A stretch of DNA of 20,044 bases from Saccoglossus kowalevskii (Eukaryota; Hemichordata; Enteropneusta; Harrimaniidae). The first letter of the stretch is position 1. Each line of letters begins with the position of its first letter. Location of the stretch: contig NW_003157229.1 of assembly GCF_000003605.2 (NCBI RefSeq), positions 119,913 to 139,956 on the forward strand, written 5' to 3'. Positions 1 through 20,044 of this stretch are shown here, one piece after another. The translations under genes and the position numbers were made by a program. Below the pieces are notes generated by a model, which worked only from the letters and a program-made list of their open reading frames with translations, searched no databases and was not told where the DNA came from.

Positions 1-64
1 AAGCTTTTCACGCATTTGCTAAATTATACAAATCGATTATGTGATATGATGAATGGTTTCTCAC

Positions 65-305
65 CTCCAAAATGATCGCCATCACTCAGTTCACTGACTA
101 TCTCATCATCAATGAGGATATCTACCAGCCCATTTTCAATGAAATAGATGGTGTCTCCACGTGTTCCAGCTTTTATGATGTAATCTCCGGGCAGAAATAC
201 TTCATAACACAACTTTTGTATGACATCATTGGTGTAATCGGGCGTACCTTTACTCAAGAAATCCACTTTGTTGACCAGTTGTTTACAATTCGTTTGTACT
301 ATTTC
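65..305 (-). CDS. HCN: HCN exon 9: end of C-linker and most of the cAMP-binding domain (residues 429-508)
   Basis: Encodes EIVQTNCKQLVNKVDFL (E'-F' helices) and the beta-roll with YEVFLPGDYIIKAGTRGDT and YFIENGLVDIL, ending LSDGDHFG. The donor GTGAGA begins at 64; the next codon begins with G, consistent with the Glu of the FGE motif. The residues contacting the cAMP phosphate and ribose (the RR/RT cassette) would lie in the next exon, outside the window, so ligand binding cannot be judged here. Confidence 0.93.
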
Positions 306-3300
306 CTGCGAAAGAAAAACATGAGGTTGCTGTGTTGCAGTGAACTGTTGGCTGCGATGCGTATATAGTATATTGTTTGCACGAAATTCACACTGCATGA
401 CACCACAGCTGGCTAATATATGCTAAATGCGGCACAGCAGAAATATCTTGAGAAAACAGCTACCTTGTTTAGCCAACTGAAATGAGATTACGTCGTGGGT
501 TTACATGTTAACTTGTATCCAAGTTCACCAGCCAAATTTCATTTTGATAGAGCTATGAAACCTTGCAATCATGGTGATTGCCTTGAGACAAAAATTAAGA
601 AATAGACACCACATTTGAATTCTCACCTCTCTTAGAAGATGGTTCTGTTCATGGAGGATAGATTCTTCATCAAAGAATTTACGCTGAAAACGATGATCAT
701 AATAGTCCATCACCCTCCGCTGAGTCTCCACTGGTATCTTACGATAACGCATGTACTCCTTAACTTGGTTAATCTGAACAACAAAATAATATTAGGGTAT
801 TATTAAAAGGACTCAGAACTTTCACTCTTACAGTATCAGATTCCGGATTTTTGCAGTTTTTTTTCTCTCGCTATGTTGAACTCCTCGTTTCAACATCTTG
901 AAATTCACAATTACTTTTGCTTCAAGTTATTGTTTTCAGTGCTCATCAAAGTTTTAGCGGTAGTCCAACACATCTAAACTATAAGAAGTTAATCATTAGA
1001 AACTATAGGGGCAAGTAGAAAACTATTTTTTTTTATTTCCGTTCACCTAGTTTTGAGCTAGATTTTTTCCCCAGAATGATATTGATTTAGATTGTGTTTT
1101 TTAAAAATATATATAAATTTTTCCGTCAATTTTCTGATAGGAATGTTTGTTGAACGTTATTGTTTTGCTATTGGTGTAATTCAAGTTGCAAAACTCACAC
1201 GTTCGTTATAAAGACGCCCAGATGCATCAATTGATAATAACAACGATGACATGTTTCCTATAAACAGGGCGTAGAATGTAGCGCCAATCATCATACTCAG
1301 TGTCGTTATCCACATGTCGGCCAAACAATCTGGTGGACGCCTTCCCACACCTATGCTCAGAGTCTGCGAGATGGCCCTATAGAACGACCACGAGTACTGT
1401 TCCCATTTGGTTGCGTTCTGTAAAACAAAATGGAATTGATTCGCGTTATTGAAAGTCAATGAACCTGTTGAAAGAAAAAAAATGTCTCGTGCACAAATCT
1501 ACATGTTGACCAAGTGGTGACACAACTATTCACGAAAGACTGTGTACTCACCACTAGATTGTCAATTGAAACCCACGTATCATCAGGGAAGCCAAGCAGA
1601 AACGGTACCAGAAACTGTATACATCCGTTCCAGTGAGTAAGCATTAACACCACTAAGACCAGATTTACAATACGAATGATAGCGCCCTCAATGTCAAACA
1701 TCTAAAAATTGGCAGAAATTGTTAATTGTTGCGTGTCGATGACGTGTTACATGCTCCAAATCAAAGAACAATCTGAGATTTGGAGCATCAGAAAAAGTAG
1801 ATGCTTAATATAAATTCAAGTTGAAAAAAAAAAATCGAGCCAAAACTTTTGCTCCATGACAATCAATTCTTACCTCTTCCAGCCGATGCACGTATCTTAG
1901 CAACCGAGAGAGCCGAAGCAAACGTAAGAGACTCATTACTTTGACTAACCTGGTTGTATGGAAAAAAACATATCTAATGTTAGCTGGGAATACCACTGGC
2001 ACAGTTGGAAGGAACGTCTCGTTGTGAGTCCCGTTTACAGCCCCAACAAACCCTCAACTGCCCGATTAGCATGAGCAACGCCTTATCAAAATGAATGTTG
2101 ATGTTCGCGGTTGCACATATGCATATTAAATAGCACATTAGAGAAAGCCCTGCGTCATTTTTCTCAATTCTACAGACATGACTTCACCACCAAGGCGTCA
2201 CAGCTATTGTAAGACTTAGTAACATTCTCTATATAAGAATAGGGCATATGTATACATATGAAAGTCACGATGTGCTTTTTGAGTGATGCAGTCTTTCGGT
2301 GGGGGGGGGGGGGTCGATGAACACAAACTCGTTATATGGTGTGGTGCCAGATTTCTGAACTTGACGGCAACAAAACAGCTACGATTTTTACTATTGTATA
2401 ACCTCAAGGACCCACAGTTATAAGGTTTGCATAAAATAATATTTTTAAAAAATGTGCATTAATTGTTGCTAACGAACAAAAATTTCAAACGTCTTGATTT
2501 AGTAATAAAAATAAAGCGTGTTCTATAGAGAAATAAAATTGCTACTCGGATAAAAGTGTCTCACCTGAGCGCTCGAAGTGTTAACACCAAATCGTTGTCA
2601 GAAATGTCATCGCTGTCAGTAAGTCCTATGTATATGTAGTCAAATGGAAACGATGAGAGCAGATCCAACACGAACCATCCCTTCAAGTAATTCCAGATAA
2701 TCTTCTTTCGGGAGAGCTCTATCTACATGAAAACAAACGGGCAATACTTGTACAACGGTGATATCACACACAGCTGCCTTATTACAAGTCAGTACCATGT
2801 ATATCCACACCCGGTATTCAAAGAGCAATTGTGACAAGCAGAGACAAATCTGAGGATCTTATTGTCTTTTACATTTCTTTTGCTTGTTTTGTATTTATTT
2901 TATGAACTGTCACTGTCGTTAATAACTACGATTCCACGTACTTTATTAAAGGACCCATGTCGCGGCTGGCGCGTTTTTGTGTCCCACGGACTGGTCACGG
3001 TCAGTTAGCGTGAATAATTAGAAACTACCTTACTCACCTCTTCGTTATGCTGCAATACTACACCGGTGAAGAAGTTCAAGATGATATCTACGACGAACAA
3101 AGTGTCGGTGAGACAATTGATGATAGTCCATTGAACGGTAATGTCCTCGCTGTAGAAAGCGATGTTAATGGGTAACGATATTAGAGTAAATATCAATATA
3201 ACCACCATAAATACATCCCAGAATGATCTAAGAAGAAAAACAAAACATTGTCAAACTCAATCGGCTGCAGATTAATTATGCGTAATGTCTGGAATATTTC

Positions 3301-4217
3301 TCACACACATTAAAATTATGTAGTTCTCAAATAAATTTAAAAAAAGAAAAAAAAGAAGAAGAAAACACAGGATCGGGGAACACTTTGCATGACGTCGCTA
3401 AAAATAACCAAATTACGAGACGGTGACAACATTTATAATAAACAAAAAAAGTGTAAATAAAATTTACCTGAAGCTGCTAAAAGGATGGATTACAAATCCT
3501 GAGGTTTCTCTTTGACGTTTCTGTTCCTCCATGATTGCCTTATGACTACGAAACATCTTCATTCCAATTTTGCTATTACCCGAAGCATGGAAGATGCTCT
3601 GGGCCAAGTCCTTTCCTGTCATGGCAGACGCTGTGCTGAATTTGTTGCTTAACAGCATACCTGAGTGGAAATTTATAATACATGTAACAATGTATAGAGC
3701 GCCACCATCGATGTATATATATATTAATTCTGCAGAGCGCAACTATATGATTCACAGTAGCCCCATAACGCTAAAAAGGGATTTGTCCAGAGCACGGTTA
3801 CTACGATATCCAGAGGGAAATAAACAGGATTTAAAAGTAGAAACTTTCCGTAATTTAACACTATAGTTTTCTGCTTTCTGTTGCTTCTTGAGTTAGTCAG
3901 GCATATTCGTGTTTATTTTCAATGGATTGTATAAATGATTTGTCATTTAATACGACAATGCAAATAATGAAATACAGTATTTGCAAGTAATTCGTTTCAT
4001 GTGTTCTTATTCGTCCATGGTTATTATCATCATCAGAACATGTCGCTTATTTTGATAAATACATACCTGATGTTTTTACTGATGATAAGGTGTTTCCATT
4101 GTTACTGTTATGACTTGGAGAATGCGATGGCGACACTTTTGACGATGAATGGTTCGCAAAGAAAACGTGTTTCTCGTCCGCCGTCGGGAAGACGCTGTGT
4201 CGATTCTGGAGCGACAT
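65..4217 (-). CDS. HCN: HCN-family (hyperpolarization-activated, cyclic nucleotide-gated) cation channel, 5' nine exons, 3' end cut by window edge
   Basis: Nine exons (4067-4217, 3468-3660, 3038-3227, 2565-2722, 1874-1949, 1552-1701, 1199-1417, 627-773, 65-305) join in frame to 508 codons with GT-AG introns. Order: N-terminal tail 1-51; HCN domain about 85-115, ending in a FVIHPFSSFR motif; S1 about 117-140; S2 about 148-170; S3 about 195-211; S4 227-256 with basic residues every third position; S5 about 263-288; pore 307-340; S6 about 341-365; C-linker to about 440; then the cyclic nucleotide-binding domain (PGDYI...DGDHFG), cut before the phosphate-binding cassette is complete. From family knowledge, HCN channels are tetrameric plasma-membrane channels carrying pacemaker current, opened by hyperpolarization and tuned by cAMP. 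Oddities: the filter is SIGVG instead of CIGYG, S4 is three residues short, and the S4-S5 linker is about four residues short. The start is the first ATG after an in-frame TGA at 4293-4295. Vertebrate HCN genes have about eight exons in all, so this one is more split. Which paralog it is cannot be told from here. Confidence 0.93.
306..626 (-). other. HCN intron 8 (321 bp)
   Basis: AT-rich intron between HCN exons 8 and 9, GT...AG with TTCGCAG at the acceptor. I see no gene, repeat or structured element in it. Confidence 0.85.
627..773 (-). CDS. HCN: HCN exon 8: C-linker (residues 380-428)
   Basis: Encodes INQVKEYMRYRKIPVETQRR and DYYDHRF...FDEESIL...LLRE, the A'-D' helices of the HCN C-linker, which couples cAMP binding to the gate. 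Acceptor TTCAG at 774-775, donor GTGAGA at 626, phase 0 at both ends, 49 codons. Confidence 0.94.
774..1198 (-). other. HCN intron 7 (425 bp)
   Basis: AT-rich intron with short homopolymer runs (an eight-T run near 1027, another T run near 860). No coding or repeat feature recognised. Confidence 0.85.
1199..1417 (-). CDS. HCN: HCN exon 7: pore helix, selectivity filter and S6 (residues 307-379)
   Basis: Starts with the sequon NAT (307-309), at the position of the conserved HCN N-glycosylation site just before the pore helix. The pore helix SFYRAISQTL is followed by the filter SIGVG (codons GGT GTG GGA at 1351-1343), RRPPD, then S6 with MWITTLSMMIGATFYALFIG. Donor GTGAGT at 1198. The filter normally reads CIGYG. 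Confidence 0.94.
1552..1701 (-). CDS. HCN: HCN exon 6: S4-S5 linker, S5 and pore turret (residues 257-306)
   Basis: Encodes MFDIEGAIIRIVNL, then hydrophobic S5 with the family motif HWNGCIQFLVP, then the turret ending DDTWVSIDNLV (HCN channels have CWVSINxMV here). Donor GTGAGT at 1551. The linker between the S4 end (EE) and S5 lacks about four residues relative to the usual IFHMTYDLASAV stretch. Confidence 0.93.
1874..1949 (-). CDS. HCN: HCN exon 5: S4 voltage sensor (residues 231-256)
   Basis: This 76-nt exon encodes LVKVMSLLRLLRLSRLLRY followed by VHRLEE, a near-exact match to the second half of HCN S4. The acceptor follows a T-rich tract (CCATACAACCAG); the donor is GTAAGA at 1873. Joined to exon 4, S4 has basic residues at 228, 231, 234, 240, 243, 246 and 249. 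That is one R-x-x repeat fewer than vertebrate HCN channels as I recall them. Confidence 0.92.
1950..2564 (-). other. HCN intron 4 (615 bp) with a G13 tract
   Basis: Intron splitting S4. It contains a run of 13 G at 2301-2313 (C13 in the transcript), the only long G/C homopolymer in the HCN part. The acceptor end has a T-rich tract directly before CAG. No other feature seen. Confidence 0.85.
2565..2722 (-). CDS. HCN: HCN exon 4: S2-S3 loop, S3 and start of S4 (residues 179-231)
   Basis: The acceptor is CATGTAG at 2723-2724 and the donor GTGAGA begins at 2564. The exon encodes a basic loop (LSRKKIIWNYLKGWF), then FVLDLLSSFPFDYIYIG as S3, an acidic S3-S4 loop (TDSDDISDND) and the first S4 residues LTLRALR. 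The last Arg codon is split AG|G with exon 5. Confidence 0.93.
2723..3037 (-). other. HCN intron 3 (315 bp)
   Basis: GT...AG intron between S2 and S3 exons; nothing recognised inside. Confidence 0.85.
3038..3227 (-). CDS. HCN: HCN exon 3: S1 and S2 (residues 115-178)
   Basis: Two hydrophobic segments are visible: FWDVFMVVILIFTLISLPI (S1) and the NCLTDTLFVVDIILNFFTG segment (S2). The latter matches the HCN S2 pattern (SDT.F..D...NF.TG). The donor is GTGAGT at 3037. The S1-S2 loop is short (YSEDITVQW), as in other HCN channels. Confidence 0.93.
3468..3660 (-). CDS. HCN: HCN exon 2: HCN domain (residues 51-115)
   Basis: The acceptor is CTCAG at 3661-3662 and the donor GTAAAT begins at 3467. 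The exon encodes the conserved element before S1, with MFRSHKAIMEEQKRQRETSGF then VIHPFSSF, matching the HCN-specific pattern of a basic helix followed by a (W)IHPYSDFR-like motif. Phase 1 in, phase 2 out (Arg codon AG|A). Confidence 0.9.
3661..4066 (-). other. HCN intron 1 (406 bp)
   Basis: Intron between the N-terminal exon and the HCN-domain exon. It holds a short (TA)n stretch at about 3713-3723 and is otherwise featureless. Confidence 0.7.
4067..4217 (-). CDS. HCN: HCN exon 1: start codon and cytoplasmic N-terminal tail (residues 1-51)
   Basis: ATG at 4217-4215. Upstream in the same frame there is no other ATG before the TGA at 4293-4295. The exon has 50 codons plus one base and a GTATGT donor at 4066. 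The protein is Ser/Asn/His-rich (SSSKVSPSHSPSHNSNN) and looks disordered, like the variable HCN N-terminus. No homology supports it directly; its assignment rests on phase match to exon 2 (split Gly codon G|GT), the donor and the CpG-rich setting. Confidence 0.72.
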
Positions 4218-4295
4218 TTTAGTTACACGCAACCAGTAAGCGCCCTGAGACGCCGCGAGTAAACTTGTGTAATTGGTTTGCTCGTAGACACTTCA

Positions 4296-4500
4296 AAAAT
4301 ATAAATACCGCTCCATGCTAAACTAATTGCATTGAAGTTATGCGAAATACCCACTGATAGATTTAACAATGAGGAGAATCAAGGGGCGCATCGAAGCAAC
4401 GTTTGTTGTGTTTTGAATCGCCTACGTATGCGTGGCGCGGCGCGTTCTTATTGATTGTCTCTACGTACGGAACTCGAATGAAACCAGCAACGCGTGGCAC
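4296..4500 (-). promoter_or_regulatory. Candidate HCN promoter / 5' UTR: CpG-rich block
   Basis: In an otherwise AT-rich window, about 4383-4500 contains roughly 15 CpG dinucleotides in under 120 bp (for example GCGTGGCGCGGCGCG at about 4430-4445), and CpG density stays high through exon 1. The block lies just upstream of the HCN start codon. A TATTTATATTTT stretch at about 4298-4310 on the minus strand could be a TATA-like element. The exact transcription start cannot be read from the sequence. Confidence 0.4.
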
Positions 4501-6639
4501 AATGGCAACATCGACATGATAACACACCTTCCTTTAACTGTTTAATTTTTATTCAGCAAAATAATTTAACTCTGTCAAGACTGATATATTACGCATTTCG
4601 TAAAATATATCTTTTTCACAAACTGGCCGGAAGAAGAAAGAATTGCGTCGATCTTCTCTAAAATAGCAAATCAGTTGATAAAGTTATGTTAGCATCAAAA
4701 CAAATTGCTTAGAAAATATGTTATTAGTAAAGAAAATGTGTTAGTTTTTGAGAGATGAATTAATTGTGGTTTTAATAAAAATGTTACTTATCACTCTTCA
4801 TGTTTTTATTATTACTCAAATTAATTTTTTTTCTGCGAATTTTTTGTAGACTTGAGAATTTCAAAAGCAGATTTCTATACTACCTGTAATGTCTGCTTAT
4901 TAGAATATAAAAATTAACATTTTTTCTTCACAGATTTAAAAAAAAACGGTAAAATAGCCTAGAACCCAGAGGATTTCACTGATATCGCAAAATTATTCCT
5001 GGACAAATCTATAGAAACTCGAGGTGGGGATAGTAACCAGTACTTGAATATTAAAAAATACTTGCATTGCCAGAGACACATTACTGTCATAATGTAGGCA
5101 TGTGTTGCTAAGATACCAAATATAAATTTATTTTTGTATCATTTTTATAAATACAATTTGATCAGAGGTCAATTCTCTGCAAAGTGTTGGAAACTATACA
5201 TCTGAAATACTAAAGTGTCAACTCAACACTCCCAGTAAGTTGGAGTTATCTTTCCTTGTATTTACCGGTAATTAGACAAATGTCATCATCGAGCATCTAC
5301 AGACTGTGTTCTGGTTTCATGTACTGAAGACAGTCAAAAGTGAAGAACATCAAACAAAGTAATTTTAACAAATACATTTTATTCTAGAATATTGCTCTGA
5401 TGAATAGCACAGAGTTATCTCTCAGAAAATGGTCACATTATCATATACACACAAAAAAACTATCTGTGACGGAAAAAAATATCTGTGACGGAATCTGACT
5501 TGTAAAAGCACTATATAAGTTTGCGTTACATGTAATATAAATGGAACACTCAAACTGGAGAAACTAGATATACTGAGTTAGACTAGATCACAAGAAAGAT
5601 GTTCATTAATTTATTGAATGGTTTCAGCTGTTAGTATATCAGTGTTCCAAATCTGATAAAACTCATCTTAAAATAGTTGTATTTCTGTTTATGGTATTAT
5701 TATAAATTTGTATTATCTGCAATATTTTGATAGAAATCTTTGAATACCGAGAAACTGATCAATTTCAATAGTTACACTATTCACCAGTCAGCAATATGGA
5801 CCTGGATTTTGCCTGCTCACTGAATGAATCATTGTCTGGATAACCTAAAATAAGATGCACTAATCTAGGAAATGTATAACATTTGATGTAATGAAAGAGT
5901 TGTCATGAATATTTAGAACCAGGTGTTGTGCAAGAATCATTTTGTTTGATTGGATACTCATCAAATCACAGTACAAACTATTAAATGCTAATAATACAGT
6001 TATAATCAATGTACTGCCAAAATATTTTTTATAAACATTATATAAATCATGCTTCATGTAAAAAATACAAGCAAAAATCATATAAAATCTGTAAATGCTA
6101 TTGCGAAAAGACTGATCACCTCAACAAATCACAGAATGCATGCATACACGTAAAGATTTCTATGAAATATGCTGTCAACTGTCTTACTAACAGTTGTCAC
6201 AGAGTCATGCTGATATCTGTCCATGCGACAAAAACAGGGTAGGTAAAATACTTGAACAATTTCCATAATGACTATAGTAATTTGACCAATGCCTTACTGC
6301 ACATGAACGTGAAGAAAAGACAATGGAAAGTAAGTTTATCCTTATTATAAACATATTCTTAAATGTGTTCATAAAGCGACAATGTTCGATAAAATGCAAA
6401 TAAGGGTTGGATTTGTTCTAAACACACCCTTTCTCAAAGAACGGTAGTACAATAAATATAGAAGTGCTACTAATACATTATGCAGAATACTAATTACAAA
6501 CTAAATTAAATATATATTTTTTTAAATCACATGGATAAAAAAAAATTTCCTTGAATTTTAAATTGTGAATTGTCAGCTATAGGATTACCCCCGGTAACCT
6601 TTTCTGTCATGGTGAAAATAATTACTGTATTGTTAACTT
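4501..6639. other. Intergenic region between MMUT and HCN (about 2.1 kb)
   Basis: AT-rich spacer between the MMUT stop and the HCN promoter; both genes run leftward. Open frames here are short, low-complexity and resemble nothing I know. A 12-bp direct repeat (ATCTGTGACGGA at 5462 and 5481) is the only local structure seen. The MMUT 3' UTR must occupy its right end, and HCN regulatory DNA may occupy its left. Confidence 0.7.
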
Positions 6640-6645
6640 TTTATT
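6640..6645 (-). terminator. Possible polyadenylation signal AATAAA directly after the MMUT stop
   Basis: On the minus strand the stop TAG (6648-6646) is followed immediately by AATAAA. If used, the 3' UTR would be very short (about 15-30 nt). Other AATAAA hexamers further downstream, such as 5610-5615, could serve instead; sequence alone does not decide. Confidence 0.35.
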
Positions 6646-19132
<12,487 letters not shown>

Positions 19133-19804
19133 CTGAATAACCAAGACACCATTGCATTATAAAAAAAATTAATACTATCAACACATCTTTCTACCCATGT
19201 ATCATGTCTGTTCCATGTGTTAAAGGCCATTGGATATTTTTGATATCCAACTTGATATCCAAAGGGCTATTTGATGATCTGATAGGTCAATGTACTAAAT
19301 TTAAAATAGTGACATCAACACCAAAGATACTAATTCACGACAATACTTTTTTTTTAAATTAACTATTTGGAATATGGTAAATATGAATGCTTCTTTTACA
19401 TACATTGTACCATTAGTTTTAGGCTTTCACCTACATGTGTTTTCTATTCTATTCTATTTTATTTTATTATTCTTATGAAATTGTTGAAAATACAGAAGTT
19501 AAAGCGAGAGAGACGTCACCTGTCCATGCGTCTGATGGCCATAGCGTGTCATTGTGTGTCAAACAAGCATCTACCCATGAGCCTTTGTGTTTTAGCACAT
19601 GTTGTTATCATCGCTTTGGACTCAATTCCCATGTGTGTGCAGGCGACACCCCTCTCACTTTAATGTTATCAATGTGTTCCTAAAACAGTAAATATATTGA
19701 CCCCCCCCCCCTCACATTTAAATCAGCAAAATGTTGAGTAGTGGCTAAAAATTGTCTGTAAACTGTATTCAAGAAACAGTGTTCCAATATACATATGATA
19801 CACA

Positions 19805-19871
19805 AAACCTGTCCAAAAATGTAAGACTTTTAGTATATATATAGCGAATTTTTGGAAGTTGGACAGGTTTG
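19805..19871. repeat. Imperfect inverted repeat (stem of two blocks)
   Basis: AAACCTGTCC-AAAAAT (19805-19820) pairs with ATTTTTGG (19848-19855) and with TTGGACAGGTTT (19859-19870). The loop includes TATATATATA. It could be a cruciform or a short decayed mobile element; no more can be said. Confidence 0.45.
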
Positions 19872-19910
19872 TAGGAATTTTGCCTGTCAAATGAAATTTT
19901 GTATCTGCTT

Positions 19911-20044
19911 AAAATGTGGAATGTCTAAAATGACAGGTAGACAGATGCCTGGCTAAAATGTGGAATGTCTGTCTAAAATGACAGGTAGACAGATAGCTGG
20001 CTAAAATGTGGAATGTCTGTCTAAAATGACAGGTAGACAGATAG
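19911..20044. repeat. About 48-bp tandem repeat running off the window
   Basis: Copies beginning AAAATGTGGAATGTCT start at 19911, 19955 and 20003. The first unit is 44 bp because it lacks one GTCT; the second is 48 bp. Each contains TAAAATGACAGGTAGACAGA. The array is open at the window end, so its length is unknown. Confidence 0.9.

Larger units (their letters stand above)
19133..20044 (-). other. MMUT 5' intron, partial (at least 912 bp)
   Basis: The upstream exon with residues 1-65 was searched for on the minus strand and not found, so the intron runs past the edge. It contains a TTGGATAT/ATATCCAA dyad at 19230-19250, a (TTCTA)-like pentanucleotide run at about 19442-19470, a G/C-richer block at 19500-19680, a C11 tract at 19701-19711, a stem at 19805-19871 and a tandem repeat at 19911-20044. 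Confidence 0.75.

Noticed and set aside
1-6. AAGCTT (HindIII) at the first base as a clone boundary.
   Set aside because: AAGCTT also occurs internally near 13010, 16814 and 18064, so it says little; it could be chance.
72-368. Plus-strand 98-codon open frame at the left edge.
   Set aside because: It is the antisense shadow of HCN exon 9, whose minus-strand frame matches the cyclic nucleotide-binding domain.
1950-1976. An upstream AG (CATTAG) would extend HCN exon 5 by 27 nt in frame, as the continuous open frame suggests.
   Set aside because: It would insert YVFFHTT-type residues into S4 and break the basic periodicity, and the T-rich tract directly before CCAG fits an acceptor at 1950.
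65-4217. HCN gene as a pseudogene, given its odd filter and S4.
   Set aside because: All nine exons keep frame, phase and GT-AG sites, with no stops. Divergence is better explained by a diverged paralog.
19659-19679. A 21-nt minus-strand block with acceptor and GTGAGA donor, possibly an MMUT microexon (EHIDNIK).
   Set aside because: It does not match the residues expected before exon a (the family has a W-x-T-P-E-like end) and joins nothing upstream in the window.
19367-19683. Overlapping plus-strand open frames (98 and 82 codons) in the 5' MMUT intron.
   Set aside because: Low-complexity start (TTCTA-rich), open in several frames at once because of the local composition, and no known family.

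Overview
Eukaryotic genomic DNA, AT-rich and intron-rich, almost certainly from an invertebrate animal. It carries two protein genes, both on the minus strand and both incomplete at a window edge. All 24 introns I could place have GT...AG ends. A deuterostome (hemichordate, echinoderm or cephalochordate type) would fit the close match to vertebrate proteins and the dense small inverted-repeat elements and minisatellites, but the sequence alone does not fix the phylum.

Positions 65-4217 (minus strand) hold the 5' part of a hyperpolarization-activated cyclic nucleotide-gated (HCN) channel gene: nine coding exons from the start codon through the HCN domain, S1-S6, the C-linker and into the cAMP-binding domain, where the window ends. 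The reading frame and splice sites are intact, but the channel is unusual. Its selectivity filter reads SIGVG where HCN channels have CIGYG, its S4 is one three-residue repeat short, and its S4-S5 linker is about four residues short. A CpG-rich block just upstream (about 4296-4500) is the likely promoter.

Positions 4501-6639 are AT-rich intergenic sequence with no gene that I can see.

Positions 6646-19132 (minus strand) hold mitochondrial methylmalonyl-CoA mutase (MMUT) in 17 exons, equivalent to human residues 66-750 without gaps. The first exon or exons, with the mitochondrial targeting peptide, lie beyond 20044. All the key catalytic and B12-binding residues are present. Exon 16040-16173 is one base short, which as read causes a frameshift and a premature stop in the next exon.

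The MMUT introns are full of repeats: a 52-bp minisatellite ending six bases from an exon, a 38-bp minisatellite, a third tandem repeat running off the right edge, and four different terminal-inverted-repeat elements of 133, 171, about 233 and 911 bp. I found none of these in the HCN introns. The two genes have no obvious functional link: one is a membrane ion channel, the other a mitochondrial enzyme of propionate catabolism.
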